64,000 nt of DNA from Pseudomonas putida (GTDB lineage: Bacteria; Pseudomonadota; Gammaproteobacteria; Pseudomonadales; Pseudomonadaceae): the NCBI RefSeq assembly GCF_025905425.1, contig NZ_CP109603.1, positions 904,001 to 968,000 of the forward strand. Direction: 5' to 3'. The notes beneath the pieces were generated by a model. That model had not been told where the DNA came from. It made no database searches and saw only the letters and a list, made by a program, of their open reading frames with translations. Of this stretch, positions 27,604 to 40,489 are shown piece by piece. How positions within the stretch are numbered: position 1 is the first letter of the stretch; the number at the start of each line of letters is the position of its first letter. Both the position numbers and the translations under genes were made by a program.

Positions 27604-30048
27604 TCAGGCGGTGGCGGGTTGCGGGTGGCTGCCGGTGGCTGGTGCGCCTGGCAGCCGGGTCAGGCGCAGGGCGTTGAGGACCACGATCAGCGAACTCACC
27701 GACATGCCGATGGCGGCCCACACGGGGGTGATCCAGCCGAGCGCGGCAAACGGCAACATGAGGCCATTATACAGGGTCGCCCACAGCAGGTTCTCGAGGA
27801 TGTTGCGGCGCGTGCGACGGGCCAGGTCGAAGGCCTGCACCAGTGCTTGCAGGCGGTTGGACAGCAGCACGGCATCGGCGCTGGTCTTGGCCAGGTCGGT
27901 GGCGCTGCCCATGGCGATGCTGATGTCGGCGGCCGCCAGCACCGGCACGTCGTTGACCCCGTCGCCCAGCATCAGCACCTTGCGGCCCGCCGCCTGCAGT
28001 GCTTTGAGTCGGTCTAGTTTGTCGTCGGGGCGCAAGCCGCCGATGGCCTGGTCGATGCCCAGTTGCGCCGCCACCTCGGCAACCATCGGCGAGCTGTCAC
28101 CGGACAGCAGCAGCGTCCGCCAGCCCCGCGCCTTGCAGGCGGCAAGCAGGGCCGGGGCGTCATCGCGTAGGCGGTCATCAAGGCCGAACCACGCCAGCGG
28201 CCCCTGGCGATCACCCAGCAGCAGCCATTGGCCGCGCGGCTCTGGCACGGCGGGGATTTCGGCGCCACTCAAGGCGCACACAAACGTGGCCTGGCCGATG
28301 CGCAGGCGCTGGCCGTCAACCTGCCCCTCCAGGCCCAGGCCGGGCACCGTCTGCACATCGTCCGCAGGCGCGGCGGTGCGGCCGAACGCGCGTGCGATCG
28401 GGTGTTCGGAGCGATTCTCCAGCGCCGCAGCAAGGGCCAGGCAACGGTCGGCGGCCGAGGCACCCAGCGGGCGGATGCTGCGCAGGGTCAGGCGGCCTTC
28501 GGTGAGCGTGCCGGTCTTGTCGAAGATGACGGTGTCGATCTGGTTGAGGCCTTCTAGCACATGGCCGCGGGTCACCAGCAGGCCGAGTTTGTGCAGGGTG
28601 CCGGTGGCGGCGGTGAGGGCGGTAGGGGTGGCCAGCGACAGTGCGCAGGGGCAGGTTGCCACCAGCATGGCCAGGACGATCCAGAAGGCGCGGTCCGGGG
28701 CCAGGTGCCACCACCACAGGCCGATGGCGACGGCGGCTACCAAGGTGAACAGTAAAAACCACTGCGAGGCGCGGTCGGCGATTTCGGCCAGGCGCGGTTT
28801 TTCGGTCTGCGCACGTTCCAGCAGGCGGACGATGGCCGACAGCTTCGAATCATGGCCGAGGGCTTCGACGTGCACGTTCAAGGTGCTTTCGACGTTCAGG
28901 GTGCCACCGGTGACCCGATCACCGACGCGGCGCGGTTGCGGCAGGTATTCGCCGGTCAGCAGTGATTCGTCGACGCTGGAGCGGCCTTCGACGATGCGCC
29001 CATCGGCAGGGATTACCGCGCCGGGCAGCACTTGCACCGTGTCGCCGCGCTGCAGTTCGCTGAGCAGGATGCGCTCGGCGCGGCCGATCACGTCCAGGCG
29101 CAGGCACGAAGCGGGCAGCAGGTTGACCAGTTGCGCGGTGGCCGCCGCGGTGCGCTCGCGGGCGCGTCGTTCGAGGTAGCGGCCGGTCAGCAGAAACAGG
29201 GCGAACATGCCCACAGTATCGAAGTACAGCTCGCCGCTGCCGCTGATCGCGGTCCAGATCCCGGCACCGAACGCCAGGGCGATCGCCAGCGAGACCGAGA
29301 CGTCCATGGTCAGGTGACGGGTGCGCAGGTCGCGCGCCGCGCCTTTGAAGAATGGCGCGCAGCTGTAGAACACGATCGGGATGGTGAGAAACAGCGCCAC
29401 CCAGCGCAGGATGGTGTGCAGCTCGGGCGAGAGGTCGATGTTGAATTCTGGCCAGGTGGCCATGGTCGCCATCATCGCCTGGAACCACAGCAACCCGGCG
29501 ACACCCAGGCGCCGCAAGGCACTGCGGTTCTCCCGGGCCAGCTGTTCGGCGGCCTGGTCGGGTTGGTAGGGGTGGGCGGCGTAGCCGATCTGGCGCAGTT
29601 CGGCGAGCAGGCGCGAGAGCGCTAGCTGGTTGTCGTCCCAGGTCAGCAGCAAGCGATGATTGGACAGGTTCAGGCGGGCTTCGGCGACCCCGGGCAGGTT
29701 GCGCAGGTGCTTTTCGATCAGCCAGCCGCAGGCGGCGCAACTGATGCCCTCGACCAGCAGGGTGGCTTCGGCCAATTGGCCTTCGTGGCGGACGAAGGTG
29801 GCTTGCACGTCGCTGCGGTCGTAGAGCGCCAGCTCATCCTGCAGTTGCCTGGGCAGGGCTTCGGGGTTGGCGCTGGTATCACTGCGGTGCTGGTAGTAGT
29901 GCTCCAGGCCCCCGGCGACGATCGACTCGGCCACCGCCTGGCAACCCGGGCAACAGAACTGCCGGGGCTCGCCGAGGACCACGGCGGTGAAGCGGTTGCC
30001 GGCGGGGACGGGCAGGGCGCAGTGGTAGCAGGGGGTGGGTTGGGTCAT
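27604..30048 (-). CDS. ccoI: copper-exporting P-type ATPase CcoI (FixI type)
   Basis: 814-residue P1B-type ATPase that moves copper to the periplasm for cbb3 assembly. A Cys-rich N-terminus ([17 protein letters not shown]) is followed by a heavy-metal-associated domain with [13 protein letters not shown] near residue 96. Membrane segments come next, then the intramembrane CPC motif ([13 protein letters not shown] near 461), the phosphorylation site DKTGTLTEG near 506 and the hinge [10 protein letters not shown] near 694. It sits between ccoH and ccoS, with a REP pair separating it from ccoH. Confidence 0.95.
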   Translation of the reverse strand: MTQPTPCYHCALPVPAGNRFTAVVLGEPRQFCCPGCQAVAESIVAGGLEHYYQHRSDTSANPEALPRQLQDELALYDRSDVQATFVRHEGQLAEATLLVEGISCAACGWLIEKHLRNLPGVAEARLNLSNHRLLLTWDDNQLALSRLLAELRQIGYAAHPYQPDQAAEQLARENRSALRRLGVAGLLWFQAMMATMATWPEFNIDLSPELHTILRWVALFLTIPIVFYSCAPFFKGAARDLRTRHLTMDVSVSLAIALAFGAGIWTAISGSGELYFDTVGMFALFLLTGRYLERRARERTAAATAQLVNLLPASCLRLDVIGRAERILLSELQRGDTVQVLPGAVIPADGRIVEGRSSVDESLLTGEYLPQPRRVGDRVTGGTLNVESTLNVHVEALGHDSKLSAIVRLLERAQTEKPRLAEIADRASQWFLLFTLVAAVAIGLWWWHLAPDRAFWIVLAMLVATCPCALSLATPTALTAATGTLHKLGLLVTRGHVLEGLNQIDTVIFDKTGTLTEGRLTLRSIRPLGASAADRCLALAAALENRSEHPIARAFGRTAAPADDVQTVPGLGLEGQVDGQRLRIGQATFVCALSGAEIPAVPEPRGQWLLLGDRQGPLAWFGLDDRLRDDAPALLAACKARGWRTLLLSGDSSPMVAEVAAQLGIDQAIGGLRPDDKLDRLKALQAAGRKVLMLGDGVNDVPVLAAADISIAMGSATDLAKTSADAVLLSNRLQALVQAFDLARRTRRNILENLLWATLYNGLMLPFAALGWITPVWAAIGMSVSSLIVVLNALRLTRLPGAPATGSHPQPATA

Positions 30049-30088
30049 TGGGCTGTTGCCTTACACAAATCAGCTGGTTTGCATCGAA

Positions 30089-30180
30089 CCCTGTGGGAGC
30101 GGGCTTGCCCGCGAATGCGATAGGTCAGGCATTACGGTTTTCAGGTCTGGCGCATTCGCGGGCAAGCCCGCCCCACAGGG
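30089..30180. repeat. REP pair between ccoH and ccoI
   Basis: Inverted REP copies cctgtgggagcgggcttgcc (30089 on) and gcgggcaagcccgccccaca (to 30179) lie inside the cco accessory operon. Located between ccoH and ccoI, they may attenuate or stabilise parts of the polycistronic mRNA. Confidence 0.8.
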
Positions 30181-30195
30181 GTAGTGGTGTCGCGA

Positions 30196-30723
30196 CTATT
30201 TGTGTTCTGCGCCTAGCAACGCTTCATCGCCCAGCTGCAGGGTCACACCATGCTCCACCTTCTCTTCCTCGAACAACCGCCACACCTGCCCTTGCTGGCT
30301 GCCCAGCAACTCGACGAAACGCCGCCCTTCGACCTTGTCGTCCAATTGCCCGACATAGCGCCCGGCCTCGGCGCGGCTCAGCAGCACCTTGCGGTCCTTG
30401 TCTGGCTGGGTGGGCGAGATCAGGTTCAGCTCAAGCGTCTGCGGGTCGCTGTTGCCGGTCAGGCGCAGGTCGACTTCGCCGGTGAGCTCGTCGAGGTGCA
30501 CGCTGGCCTTGAGGTTCAAAGTCTGCGCCAGCAGCTCACGGTCCAGCGAGCGGTTGATGCCCTTGCCAGCCTCGTAGTAGTTGTCGTTGACCAGGTTGTC
30601 TGGGTTGCGCACGGCAATGCTGACCATGGTCAGGCTCAGGCACACCGAGGTGGTGAGGATGCCGATGATGATCCAGGGCCAGAGGTGTTTGTACCAAGGG
30701 CTGGCGGCGGTGGCGGCAGGCAT
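30196..30723 (-). CDS. ccoH: cbb3 oxidase assembly protein CcoH (FixH)
   Basis: 175 residues. One membrane helix near the N-terminus (WIIIGILTTSVCLSLTMVSI) is followed by a periplasmic FixH domain with NPDNLVNDNYYEAGKGINRS, the family's conserved motif. It stabilises early assembly intermediates of cytochrome cbb3. It starts 15 bases after ccoG. Confidence 0.93.
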   Translation of the reverse strand: MPAATAASPWYKHLWPWIIIGILTTSVCLSLTMVSIAVRNPDNLVNDNYYEAGKGINRSLDRELLAQTLNLKASVHLDELTGEVDLRLTGNSDPQTLELNLISPTQPDKDRKVLLSRAEAGRYVGQLDDKVEGRRFVELLGSQQGQVWRLFEEEKVEHGVTLQLGDEALLGAEHK

Positions 30724-30738
30724 TGTCGATAGTCTCTC

Positions 30739-32154
30739 TCAGCGGATCTGTGGGCCGATGAAGCGGCTCTTGGCTTCAACCTGGGCGTCGCTGTCATCGG
30801 CGCTCTTGAGGATGAAGGTGATTTCGTTGGTGGTCGATGGCAGTTTCTCGGGGGCTATCGACAGTTGCACAGGCAGGCTGACGATATCGCCGGCTGCCAC
30901 GCGGATTTCGCGTTGGCCTTCGAGCTTGAGGTCTGGCAGGCCGGCCGCGTCGAGCACGTAGACGTGGTCGCGCTGGTCCTTGTTCATGACCTTGAGGCTG
31001 TAGACGTTCTCGATCCGGCCCTGGGCGTTTTCGCGGTACAGCACGCGGTCTTTGCTGACGTCGAAACCGACCAGCGAGCGGGTAGCGAAGGCGGTGGCCA
31101 GGGCGCCTATCATTACCAGCAGCACCAGTGCGTAGCCGATCAGCCGGGGCCGCAGCATGTGGGTTTTCTGCCCGGACAGGTTGTGCTCGGTGGTGTAGCT
31201 GATCAACCCCTTGGGGTAGTTCATCTTGTCCATGATGGTGTCGCAGGCGTCGATGCAGGCGGCGCAGCCGATGCATTCGATCTGCAGGCCGTCGCGGATG
31301 TCGATGCCGGTGGGGCAGACCTGCACGCACATGGTGCAGTCGATGCAGTCGCCCAGGCCCTGAGCCTTGTAGTCGATGTCTTTTTTACGCGGCCCACGGG
31401 TTTCGCCACGGCGCGGGTCGTAGGAGACGATTAGCGTGTCCTTGTCGAACATCACGCTCTGGAAGCGGGCATAGGGGCACATGTACACGCACACCTGCTC
31501 GCGCAGCCAGCCGGCGTTGCCGTAGGTGGCGAGGGTGAAGAAGCCGACCCAGAAGTAGGCCCAGCCATCGGCTTGGCCGGTGAAGAATTCGATGGCCAGC
31601 TCCCGGATCGGCGAGAAGTAGCCGACGAAGGTCATGCCGGTGACGAAGCCGATCAGCAGCCACAGGCTGTGCTTGGCGAACTTGCGCAAAAACTTGTTGC
31701 CGCTCATGGGCGCCTTGTCCAGCTTCATGCGCTGGTTGCGGTCACCCTCGGTGACTTTTTCGCACCACATGTAAATCCACGTCCACACGCTTTGCGGGCA
31801 GGTGTAGCCGCACCACACCCGGCCGGCATAGACGGTGACGAAGAACAGGCCGAAGGCGGCGACGATGAGAATGCCTGACAGGAGGATGAAGTCCTGGGGC
31901 CAGATGGTGGCGCCGAAGATGTAGAACTTGCGCTCGGGCAGGTTCCACCACACGGCCTGGTGACCGCCCCAGTTCAGCCACACGGTGCCGAAGTACAGCA
32001 GGAACAGTACCGCACCGCCGACCATGCGCAGGCGGCGGAAGATGCCTGTGAAGGCGCGGGTGTAGATTTTCTCGCGGGAGGCGTAGAGGTCGACGGAATC
32101 CTTCCCTTTGTTGGCAGGCGGGGTGACGTCATGTACCGGAATTTGCTTGCTCAT
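30739..32154 (-). CDS. ccoG: cbb3 oxidase accessory iron-sulfur protein CcoG (RdxA/FixG)
   Basis: 471 residues from ATG 32154 (another ATG lies one codon upstream). About four to five membrane segments span residues 35-220. A ferredoxin-like domain with two 4Fe-4S motifs (CIDCTMCVQVCP and CIGCAACIDAC) is near residues 255-285, and a periplasmic immunoglobulin-like FixG domain closes the protein. CcoG reduces copper for the oxidase's CuB site; that activity is known for the family and not shown here. It is first of the ccoGHIS accessory group. Confidence 0.94.
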   Translation of the reverse strand: MSKQIPVHDVTPPANKGKDSVDLYASREKIYTRAFTGIFRRLRMVGGAVLFLLYFGTVWLNWGGHQAVWWNLPERKFYIFGATIWPQDFILLSGILIVAAFGLFFVTVYAGRVWCGYTCPQSVWTWIYMWCEKVTEGDRNQRMKLDKAPMSGNKFLRKFAKHSLWLLIGFVTGMTFVGYFSPIRELAIEFFTGQADGWAYFWVGFFTLATYGNAGWLREQVCVYMCPYARFQSVMFDKDTLIVSYDPRRGETRGPRKKDIDYKAQGLGDCIDCTMCVQVCPTGIDIRDGLQIECIGCAACIDACDTIMDKMNYPKGLISYTTEHNLSGQKTHMLRPRLIGYALVLLVMIGALATAFATRSLVGFDVSKDRVLYRENAQGRIENVYSLKVMNKDQRDHVYVLDAAGLPDLKLEGQREIRVAAGDIVSLPVQLSIAPEKLPSTTNEITFILKSADDSDAQVEAKSRFIGPQIR

Positions 32155-32329
32155 CATCAAGTCCCACGGCAGTGGAGAAATGCCGCGGCCAGTGCGTGCC
32201 GGCCGCAGTCTCGCGCAATCTGCTAGCGCTCTGCGACCCATGATACGCCTGTGATGGCGCTCAAGGGTTGCACTGCGACCTTTAGTCGCGTTGGGTTCGT
32301 GGTGTGAATCGTGATATGGCGGGTGTCAA

Positions 32330-32343
32330 TTGATCCAGGTCAT
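32330..32343. promoter_or_regulatory. imperfect Anr-like box upstream of ccoG
   Basis: TTGAT-ccag-GTCAT matches one half of the Anr consensus exactly and the other half in three of five bases. It lies 176 bases before ccoG, between that gene and the upstream REP pair. The remainder of the 32155-32452 gap holds no gene. A weak call. Confidence 0.35.
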
Positions 32344-32360
32344 CTTGTGCTGAATTGGCG

Positions 32361-32444
32361 GGCCTCTTCGCGGGGCAAGCCCGCTCCCACAGGTAACCTA
32401 GGGGTGGGTTATCTGTGGGAGCGGGCTTGCCCCGCGAAGAGGCC
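32361..32444. repeat. REP pair between ccoP1 and ccoG
   Basis: Inverted copies ggcctcttcgcggggcaagc and gcttgccccgcgaagaggcc, each with the cccacag flank, are separated by about 18 bases. The position just after ccoP1 suggests a transcript-ending hairpin for the proximal ccoNOQP operon. Confidence 0.85.
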
Positions 32445-32452
32445 GAACTTGC

Positions 32453-33430
32453 TTACTCGGCCTTAGCGGGCTCCTGCTGATGCGACAGGCTATACACATA
32501 CGCCGCCAGCAAATGCACCTTGTCATTACCCTGCAGTTGTTCCTGCGCCGGCATCTGCCCTTGGCGGCCATAACGGATGGTCTGCTGCAACTGGGCAAAG
32601 CTCGAACCGTAGATGAACGCCTGCGGATGGGTCAGGTTTGGCGCGCCCATGGCTGGGGTCCCTTTACCCTCCGGCCCGTGGCAGGCCACACAGTTGGCGG
32701 CGAAGATCTTCTGCCCGTTCTCGGCATCGGCCTTGACGCCTTCCGGCAGGGTGCGGCCATCGAGCTTGCTGACCACAAAGGCCGCGACATCGGCAACGCC
32801 CTGTTCACCGATCACCTCGGACCAGGCCGGCATCACGCCGTGGCGCCCGCCCATGATGGTGGTCTTGATGGTTTCCGGCTCGCCGCCCCAACGCCAGTCG
32901 CTGTCAGTCAGGTTGGGGAAGCCGTAGGCGCCCTTGGCGTCGGAGCCGTGGCACACCGAGCAGTTGGAGGCGAACAGCCGTGCGCCCATCTTCAATGCCT
33001 GCGGGTCTTGGGCGACTGCCTCGATGGGCATGGCCGCGAACTTGGCGAAGATCGGCCCGAAGCGGGCATCGGCCTTGGCCATTTCTTTCTCCCACTCGTG
33101 CACGCCGGTCCAGCCCGGCTGGCCGTCGGCAAACTCGGCCTGCTTGTCGGTATCCAGGTACGAATAGCCCGGCAGGATGCCTTTCCAGTTACCCAGGCCG
33201 GGGTACAGCACCAGGTAGCCCAGGGCGAAGATGATGGTGCCGACGAACAGCCAGAACCACCATTTCGGCAGTGGGTTGTCATATTCTTCGATGCCATCGA
33301 AGGCATGCCCGACGGTCTCGTCGGTGACCTCTTCACGCTGGCCCTTGCGGGTCGACAGCAGCAGCCAGGTCAGTGCGAAGATGGTGCCCAGGGTCAGAAC
33401 GGTGACGTACAGACTCCAGAAGGTTGTCAT
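32453..33430 (-). CDS. ccoP: cytochrome cbb3 oxidase dihaem subunit, proximal operon
   Basis: 325 residues. An N-terminal membrane helix ([20 protein letters not shown]) and a second near residue 60 ([20 protein letters not shown]) are followed by two cytochrome c domains with CSVCH near residue 160 and CVACH near 243. It delivers electrons to CcoO/CcoN. It overlaps ccoQ by 4 bases. By comparison with P. aeruginosa gene order, this set next to ccoGHIS corresponds to cbb3-1. Confidence 0.96.
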   Translation of the reverse strand: MTTFWSLYVTVLTLGTIFALTWLLLSTRKGQREEVTDETVGHAFDGIEEYDNPLPKWWFWLFVGTIIFALGYLVLYPGLGNWKGILPGYSYLDTDKQAEFADGQPGWTGVHEWEKEMAKADARFGPIFAKFAAMPIEAVAQDPQALKMGARLFASNCSVCHGSDAKGAYGFPNLTDSDWRWGGEPETIKTTIMGGRHGVMPAWSEVIGEQGVADVAAFVVSKLDGRTLPEGVKADAENGQKIFAANCVACHGPEGKGTPAMGAPNLTHPQAFIYGSSFAQLQQTIRYGRQGQMPAQEQLQGNDKVHLLAAYVYSLSHQQEPAKAE

Positions 33431-33624
33431 TGTTTTTTGCTCCCAGAAGCTTTTGCTTGCGCTTGCTCGACGTGTCGGGTGGCTTCGGGATCATCCGCGA
33501 AGGGCAACCGGGTCGCCTCGTCGAACTCCTGCTTGCGCCGTGGGTTGAACACCCACAGCGCCAGGCCCACGAAGGCCACCATCACCACGACGGTGCCCAG
33601 GCCGCGAATCATCCCGATATCCAT
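33427..33624 (-). CDS. ccoQ: cytochrome cbb3 oxidase subunit CcoQ, proximal operon
   Basis: 65 residues from ATG 33624 (a GTG three codons earlier is possible). One membrane helix, [20 protein letters not shown], is followed by a polar tail with [12 protein letters not shown]. It is a small stabilising subunit of the cbb3 complex. It ends overlapping ccoP by 4 bases and starts 5 bases after the ccoO stop. Confidence 0.92.
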   Translation of the reverse strand: MDIGMIRGLGTVVVMVAFVGLALWVFNPRRKQEFDEATRLPFADDPEATRHVEQAQAKASGSKKQ

Positions 33625-33629
33625 CAGCG

Positions 33630-34237
33630 TCACCGTTTGCTTTTGATGATGGTGCCAAGACCCTGCAGGTACGCGACGATGGCGTCCATCTCGGTCTTGC
33701 CCTTGACCGCGTCACGCGCGCCGGCGATGTCGGCATCGGTGTACGGTGTGCCGAGGGTCCGCAGGACTTCCATCTTCTTCGCGGTGTCCTTGCCGTCGAG
33801 CTTGTTCTCGACCAGCCACGGGTAGGACGGCATCTTCGATTCGGGTACCACGTTGCGCGGGTTGTACAGGTGCGCACGGTGCCAGTCATCGGAGTAGCGG
33901 CCACCCACGCGGGCCAGGTCCGGCCCGGTGCGTTTGGAGCCCCACAGGAACGGGTGGTCCCACACGCTTTCACCGGCGACCGAGTAGTGGCCGTAGCGCT
34001 CGGTCTCGGCACGGAACGGGCGGATCATCTGCGAATGGCAGCCCACGCAACCTTCGCGGATGTAGATGTCGCGGCCTTCAAGTTCCAGCGCGGTGCGCGG
34101 CTTCATGCCTTCAACGGGTTTGTTGGTGACGTCCTGGAAAAACAGCGGGACGATCTGGGTCAGGCCACCGATGCTGACGGCGATGACCATGAAGAAGGCC
34201 AGCAGGCCTATGTTCTTCTCGACGGCTTCATGCTTCA

Positions 34238-34238
<1 letters not shown>
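33630..34238 (-). CDS. ccoO: cytochrome cbb3 oxidase monohaem subunit, proximal operon
   Basis: 202 residues. An N-terminal membrane anchor ([20 protein letters not shown]) precedes one haem c site CVGCHSQ near residue 60, and a Met ligand is probably in the SKMPSYPWL stretch. It shuttles electrons from CcoP to CcoN. The start codon overlaps the ccoN stop by one base. Confidence 0.96.
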
Positions 34239-35680
<1,442 letters not shown>

Positions 35681-35829
35681 TCTAAGGTTCCACGGTTTTG
35701 ATGTTCTTGTTGGTCGAAAAATCGGCGCCAGTATCGATAACCCCTCGGGTTACCGCAACGCAACTTTGGTACGCCGACCCGTGTCCAAGCCCGTTCACCT
35801 GTGTCCAGCGGTGGTGGGTCTGAACGATT

Positions 35830-35858
35830 GTACACAAATAAATATTTGTAATGTGTAC
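35830..35858. promoter_or_regulatory. palindrome in the ccoN1 upstream region
   Basis: The gap 35681-36023 before the proximal ccoN holds no gene. Within its AT-rich part, arms GTACACA and TGTGTAC (35830-35836 and 35852-35858) bracket an overlapping inner repeat ACAAAT...ATTTGT. On the minus strand TACAAT lies at the position of a -10 hexamer. It is a candidate promoter/operator for the proximal ccoNOQP; the binding protein is unknown. Confidence 0.4.
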
Positions 35859-36023
35859 CATTTTTCATATTTTTCTGATCGATCGGTCAGGCTTTTTTTG
35901 TCGGACGGCGCCAGGCTATGCGCCGCGTCTGCTTCGCTGAATTGGCAGCGAAGCCCACTGAGGCAACAAGCTTAGTTCGGTTAGGGGGGGGTGCAAGGGG
36001 AGGGGTATGGCGGGGGAGGGCGC

Positions 36024-36144
36024 GGGGGCTGCTTTGCAGCCCTTTCGCGGGCAAGCCCGCTCCCACAGGGCAGCGCCGAATTCAAAGGCAGCGCAGAGCC
36101 TGTGGGAGCGGGCTTGCCCGCGAATGGGCCGCAAAGCGGCCCCG
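36024..36144. repeat. REP pair between the two ccoNOQP operons
   Basis: Inverted REP copies with extended arms (ggggctgctttgcagccctttcgcggg... and ...cccgcgaatgggccgcaaagcggcccc, given here in parts) lie directly after ccoP2. The arms share the REP core with the other copies in the window. It probably ends transcription of the distal operon. Confidence 0.85.
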
Positions 36145-36150
36145 GGGGTA

Positions 36151-37092
36151 TTACTTGGCAGTCACTGCGTCAGAGGCCTCACTGTGCGACAGGCTATACA
36201 CATAAGCCGCCAGCAGGTGCACCTTGTCATTGCCCTGGATCTCGGCCTGCGCCGGCATCTGGCCCTGGCGACCATAACGAATGGTCTGCTGCAGCTGGGC
36301 AAAGCTCGAACCGTAGATGAACGCCTGCGGGTGGGTCAGGTCAGGCGCGCCCATGGCCGGGGTGCCCTTGGCTTCAGGCCCGTGGCAGGCCACGCAGTTG
36401 CCGGCGAAGATTTCCTTGCCCTTGGCAGCGTCCGCCTTGACCCCTTCCGGCAGGCTGCGGCCATCCAGGTTGGTCAGCACGAACGCCGCCACATCGGCCA
36501 CGCCTTGCTCACCGATCACCTCGGCCCAGGCCGGCATCACGCCGTGACGACCGTTCATGATCGAGGCCTTGATGGTCTCCGGCTCGCCACCCCAACGCCA
36601 GTCCTTGTCGGTCAGGTTGGGGAAGCCATAGGCGCCTTTGGCGTCCGAGCCGTGGCACACCGAGCAGTTGGAGGCGAACAGGCGGCTGCCCATCTTCAGT
36701 GCTTGCGGGTCCTTGGCCACTTCTTCTACAGGCATGGCCGCGTACTTGGCGAAGATCGGGCCGAACTTGGCGTCGGCCTTGTCCATTTCCTTCTGCCATT
36801 CGTTGACCCCGGTCCAGCCGTTGTCGTAGCCCGGCAGGATGCCTTTCCAGTTGCCCAGGCCCGGATACAGGATCAAGTAGCCCACCGAGAACACCAAGGT
36901 GCCGACGAACAACCAGAACCACCACTTGGGCAGTGGGTTGTCGTATTCCTCGATGCCATCGAAGCTGTGGCCCATGGTCTGGTCGGTGGTGTCGGTACTC
37001 TGGCCCTTGCGGGTCGACAGCAGCAGCCAGGTAAGGCCGATCAAACTGCCGATGGTCAGTACGCTGATGTACGTACTCCAGAAGGTGGTCAT
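36151..37092 (-). CDS. ccoP: cytochrome cbb3 oxidase dihaem subunit, distal operon
   Basis: 313 residues. The N-terminal membrane helices ([20 protein letters not shown], then [20 protein letters not shown]) are followed by two haem c sites, CSVCH near 147 and CVACH near 230. It is about 12 residues shorter than the proximal copy because a loop between the membrane part and the first haem domain is missing (about residues 92-102). It overlaps ccoQ by 4 bases. Confidence 0.96.
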   Translation of the reverse strand: MTTFWSTYISVLTIGSLIGLTWLLLSTRKGQSTDTTDQTMGHSFDGIEEYDNPLPKWWFWLFVGTLVFSVGYLILYPGLGNWKGILPGYDNGWTGVNEWQKEMDKADAKFGPIFAKYAAMPVEEVAKDPQALKMGSRLFASNCSVCHGSDAKGAYGFPNLTDKDWRWGGEPETIKASIMNGRHGVMPAWAEVIGEQGVADVAAFVLTNLDGRSLPEGVKADAAKGKEIFAGNCVACHGPEAKGTPAMGAPDLTHPQAFIYGSSFAQLQQTIRYGRQGQMPAQAEIQGNDKVHLLAAYVYSLSHSEASDAVTAK

Positions 37093-37283
37093 TGCCCGGA
37101 ACTCCTCTTGGCAGCAGGTTCCTGCCCGGCAGCGGGCAGGCGGTCGTCGACGAAGGGCAGCAGGCGCGCTTCGGCGAAATCACGGTCGCGGCGGCGGTTG
37201 AATACCCAGAGCGAGAGGCCGATGAAGGCGATCATCACCACCAGGGTGCCCAGGCCGCGGATCATGCCGATGTCTATTTCCAT
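37089..37283 (-). CDS. ccoQ: cytochrome cbb3 oxidase subunit CcoQ, distal operon
   Basis: 64 residues from ATG 37283. One membrane helix, [20 protein letters not shown], is followed by a charged tail with [13 protein letters not shown]. It is paralogous to the proximal CcoQ and overlaps ccoP by 4 bases. Confidence 0.92.
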   Translation of the reverse strand: MEIDIGMIRGLGTLVVMIAFIGLSLWVFNRRRDRDFAEARLLPFVDDRLPAAGQEPAAKRSSGQ

Positions 37284-37288
37284 CGCAC

Positions 37289-37897
37289 TCACCTCTTGTT
37301 TTTGATCGCGGTGCCGAGCACCTGCAGGTAGGCGACCAGCGCGTCCATCTCGGTCTTGCCCTTGACGGCGTCGCGGGCACCGGCAATGTCCTCGTCGGTG
37401 TACGGCACGCCGAGGGTACGCAGGGTGCGCATCTTGGTTTCGGTGTGGCTGTTGTCGACCTGTTCGGCGACCAGCCACGGGTAGGACGGCATCTTCGACT
37501 CGGGCACCACGTTGCGCGGGTTGTACAGGTGCGCGCGGTGCCAGTCGTCGGAGTAGCGGCCACCGACACGGGCCAGGTCCGGGCCGGTGCGTTTGGAGCC
37601 CCACAGGAACGGGTGGTCCCACACGCTCTCGCCGGCCACCGAGTAGTGGCCGTAGCGTTCGGTCTCGGCACGGAACGGGCGGATCATCTGCGAGTGGCAG
37701 CCTACGCAGCCTTCGCGGATGTAGATATCACGGCCTTCCAGTTGCAGCGCGGTGTAGGGCTTCATGCCTTCGACCGGCTTGTTGGTGACGTCCTGGAAGA
37801 ACAGCGGGACGATCTGGGTCAGGCCGCCGATGCTCACGGCAAACACCATCAGCAGGGCCATCAGGCCGATGTTTTTCTCGATGACTTCATGTTTCAT
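37289..37897 (-). CDS. ccoO: cytochrome cbb3 oxidase monohaem subunit, distal operon
   Basis: 202 residues, nearly identical to the proximal CcoO: a membrane anchor near residues 10-28 and CVGCHSQ near residue 60. Most differences are in the N-terminal helix and in the stretch around residues 130-140 ([15 protein letters not shown] here, [15 protein letters not shown] there). It starts 13 bases after ccoN. Confidence 0.96.
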   Translation of the reverse strand: MKHEVIEKNIGLMALLMVFAVSIGGLTQIVPLFFQDVTNKPVEGMKPYTALQLEGRDIYIREGCVGCHSQMIRPFRAETERYGHYSVAGESVWDHPFLWGSKRTGPDLARVGGRYSDDWHRAHLYNPRNVVPESKMPSYPWLVAEQVDNSHTETKMRTLRTLGVPYTDEDIAGARDAVKGKTEMDALVAYLQVLGTAIKNKR

Positions 37898-37910
37898 CAG
37901 GCAGGTCTCC

Positions 37911-39335
<1,425 letters not shown>

Positions 39336-39384
39336 GTATGGGTTCCCATCCACGGTTATTGGCAGGCTATATAGCGAGGCAAGC

Positions 39385-40077
39385 ATGATTAATGGGCAAA
39401 GTGCCGGTATTGACGGGGATCAATGGGCGAAGGTCGGAAATGTCCCAGGCTTGCGCTGCGATCTTGCGCAAATTCAAGGCGATGGCGGCGCCAACGGCTG
39501 CTTGATCCTGGCCCATGGCGCCGGTGCGCCGATGGACAGCGAGTTCATGAACGAGATGGCGCAAAGGCTTGCGGCGCTTGGGGTAGGGGTGATTCGCTTC
39601 GAGTTCCCGTACATGGCCGAGCGCAGGGTAAACGGCGGCAAGCGGCCGCCCAATCCGCAGAAGGTGCTACTGGATTGCTGGCGCGAGGTGTACCGGCAGG
39701 TGCGACCATTGGTCACGGGGACGTTGGCCATTGGCGGCAAGTCCATGGGCGGGCGCATGGCCAGCCTGGTGGCGGACGAGCTGGGCGCTGATGCACTGGT
39801 GTGCCTGGGGTATCCGTTCTATGCGGTGGGCAAGCCGGAAAAGCCCAGGGTCGAGCACCTGGCGGGGCTCAAGACGCCGACGCTGATTGTGCAAGGCGAG
39901 CGTGATGCGCTGGGTAATCGTGAGGCCGTGGCGGGGTATGCGCTGTCACCGGCGATCGAGGTGAGCTGGCTAGTGACGGGGGATCATGACTTGAAGCCGT
40001 TGAAGGCTTCGGGGTTCAGCCATGCGCAGCATTTGCAGGCGGCGGCTGAGAAAGTGGCGGGGTTCTTGTCGAAATAG
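39385..40077 (+). CDS. alpha/beta hydrolase of the KANL3/Tex30 type
   Basis: 230 residues from ATG 39385, with GAGG six bases upstream. The fold motifs are [18 protein letters not shown] with the oxyanion His-Gly, the nucleophile elbow [10 protein letters not shown] (Ser near residue 118), an Asp region [12 protein letters not shown] and a late His near GDHDLKPL. The substrate is unknown. It is divergent from ccoN2 with only 49 bases between start codons, so the ccoN2 Anr box lies inside this gene. Confidence 0.82.
   Translation: MINGQSAGIDGDQWAKVGNVPGLRCDLAQIQGDGGANGCLILAHGAGAPMDSEFMNEMAQRLAALGVGVIRFEFPYMAERRVNGGKRPPNPQKVLLDCWREVYRQVRPLVTGTLAIGGKSMGGRMASLVADELGADALVCLGYPFYAVGKPEKPRVEHLAGLKTPTLIVQGERDALGNREAVAGYALSPAIEVSWLVTGDHDLKPLKASGFSHAQHLQAAAEKVAGFLSK
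39410..39423 (-). promoter_or_regulatory. Anr box upstream of the distal ccoN, inside the divergent hydrolase gene
   Basis: TTGAC-gggg-ATCAA matches the TTGA(T/C)-N4-ATCAA Anr consensus. It is 75 bases before the ccoN2 start, suitable for a box centred near -41 of a transcript starting near 39375. It also falls within codons 9-13 of the hydrolase on the other strand. Confidence 0.85.
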
Positions 40078-40081
40078 TGCT

Positions 40082-40114
40082 GGCCTCTTCGCGGGGCAAG
40101 CCCGCGAAGAGGCC
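40082..40114. terminator. REP-derived bidirectional terminator
   Basis: GGCCTCTTCGCGGG and CCCGCGAAGAGGCC form a perfect 14-bp stem with loop gcaag, between the convergent hydrolase and ppnP genes. It is a shortened single REP unit. No T-run is present. Confidence 0.7.
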
Positions 40115-40129
40115 GGTGCAGCCCAGCGC

Positions 40130-40414
40130 TTAGTCGCGGTACTCGCACAGATAAGCAGTGTCCACCGCTACCTTCAGCTGGAACTTGCTGTCAGCGGCCA
40201 CATTGAACTTGTCGCCGGCCTTGAAGGTTTCCCAGTTGTCGCTACCTGGCAGCTTGACGGTCAGGGCACCGGAAACCACATGCATGATTTCGCGCTTGGC
40301 CGTGCCGAACTCGTATTCGCCCGGTGCCATCACACCCACGGTGGCCGGACCTTCTTCGCCCGCGAAAGCGATCGACTTGACGGTGCCGTTGAAGTACTCG
40401 TTGACCTGGAACAT
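40130..40414 (-). CDS. ppnP: pyrimidine/purine nucleoside phosphorylase PpnP
   Basis: 94 residues from ATG 40414. A single cupin barrel of the former DUF1255 family: [40 protein letters not shown] and [20 protein letters not shown]. The family splits nucleosides with phosphate. It is a monocistronic gene between a hydrolase and an exonuclease, with no evident functional link to them. Confidence 0.93.
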   Translation of the reverse strand: MFQVNEYFNGTVKSIAFAGEEGPATVGVMAPGEYEFGTAKREIMHVVSGALTVKLPGSDNWETFKAGDKFNVAADSKFQLKVAVDTAYLCEYRD

Positions 40415-40489
40415 GGGCGACTCCTGAAAAGAGGGGGATGAAAAAGGGCTGGCCAGTATGCCCAAGGCCATCCCCGTCGTCATCTGCTT

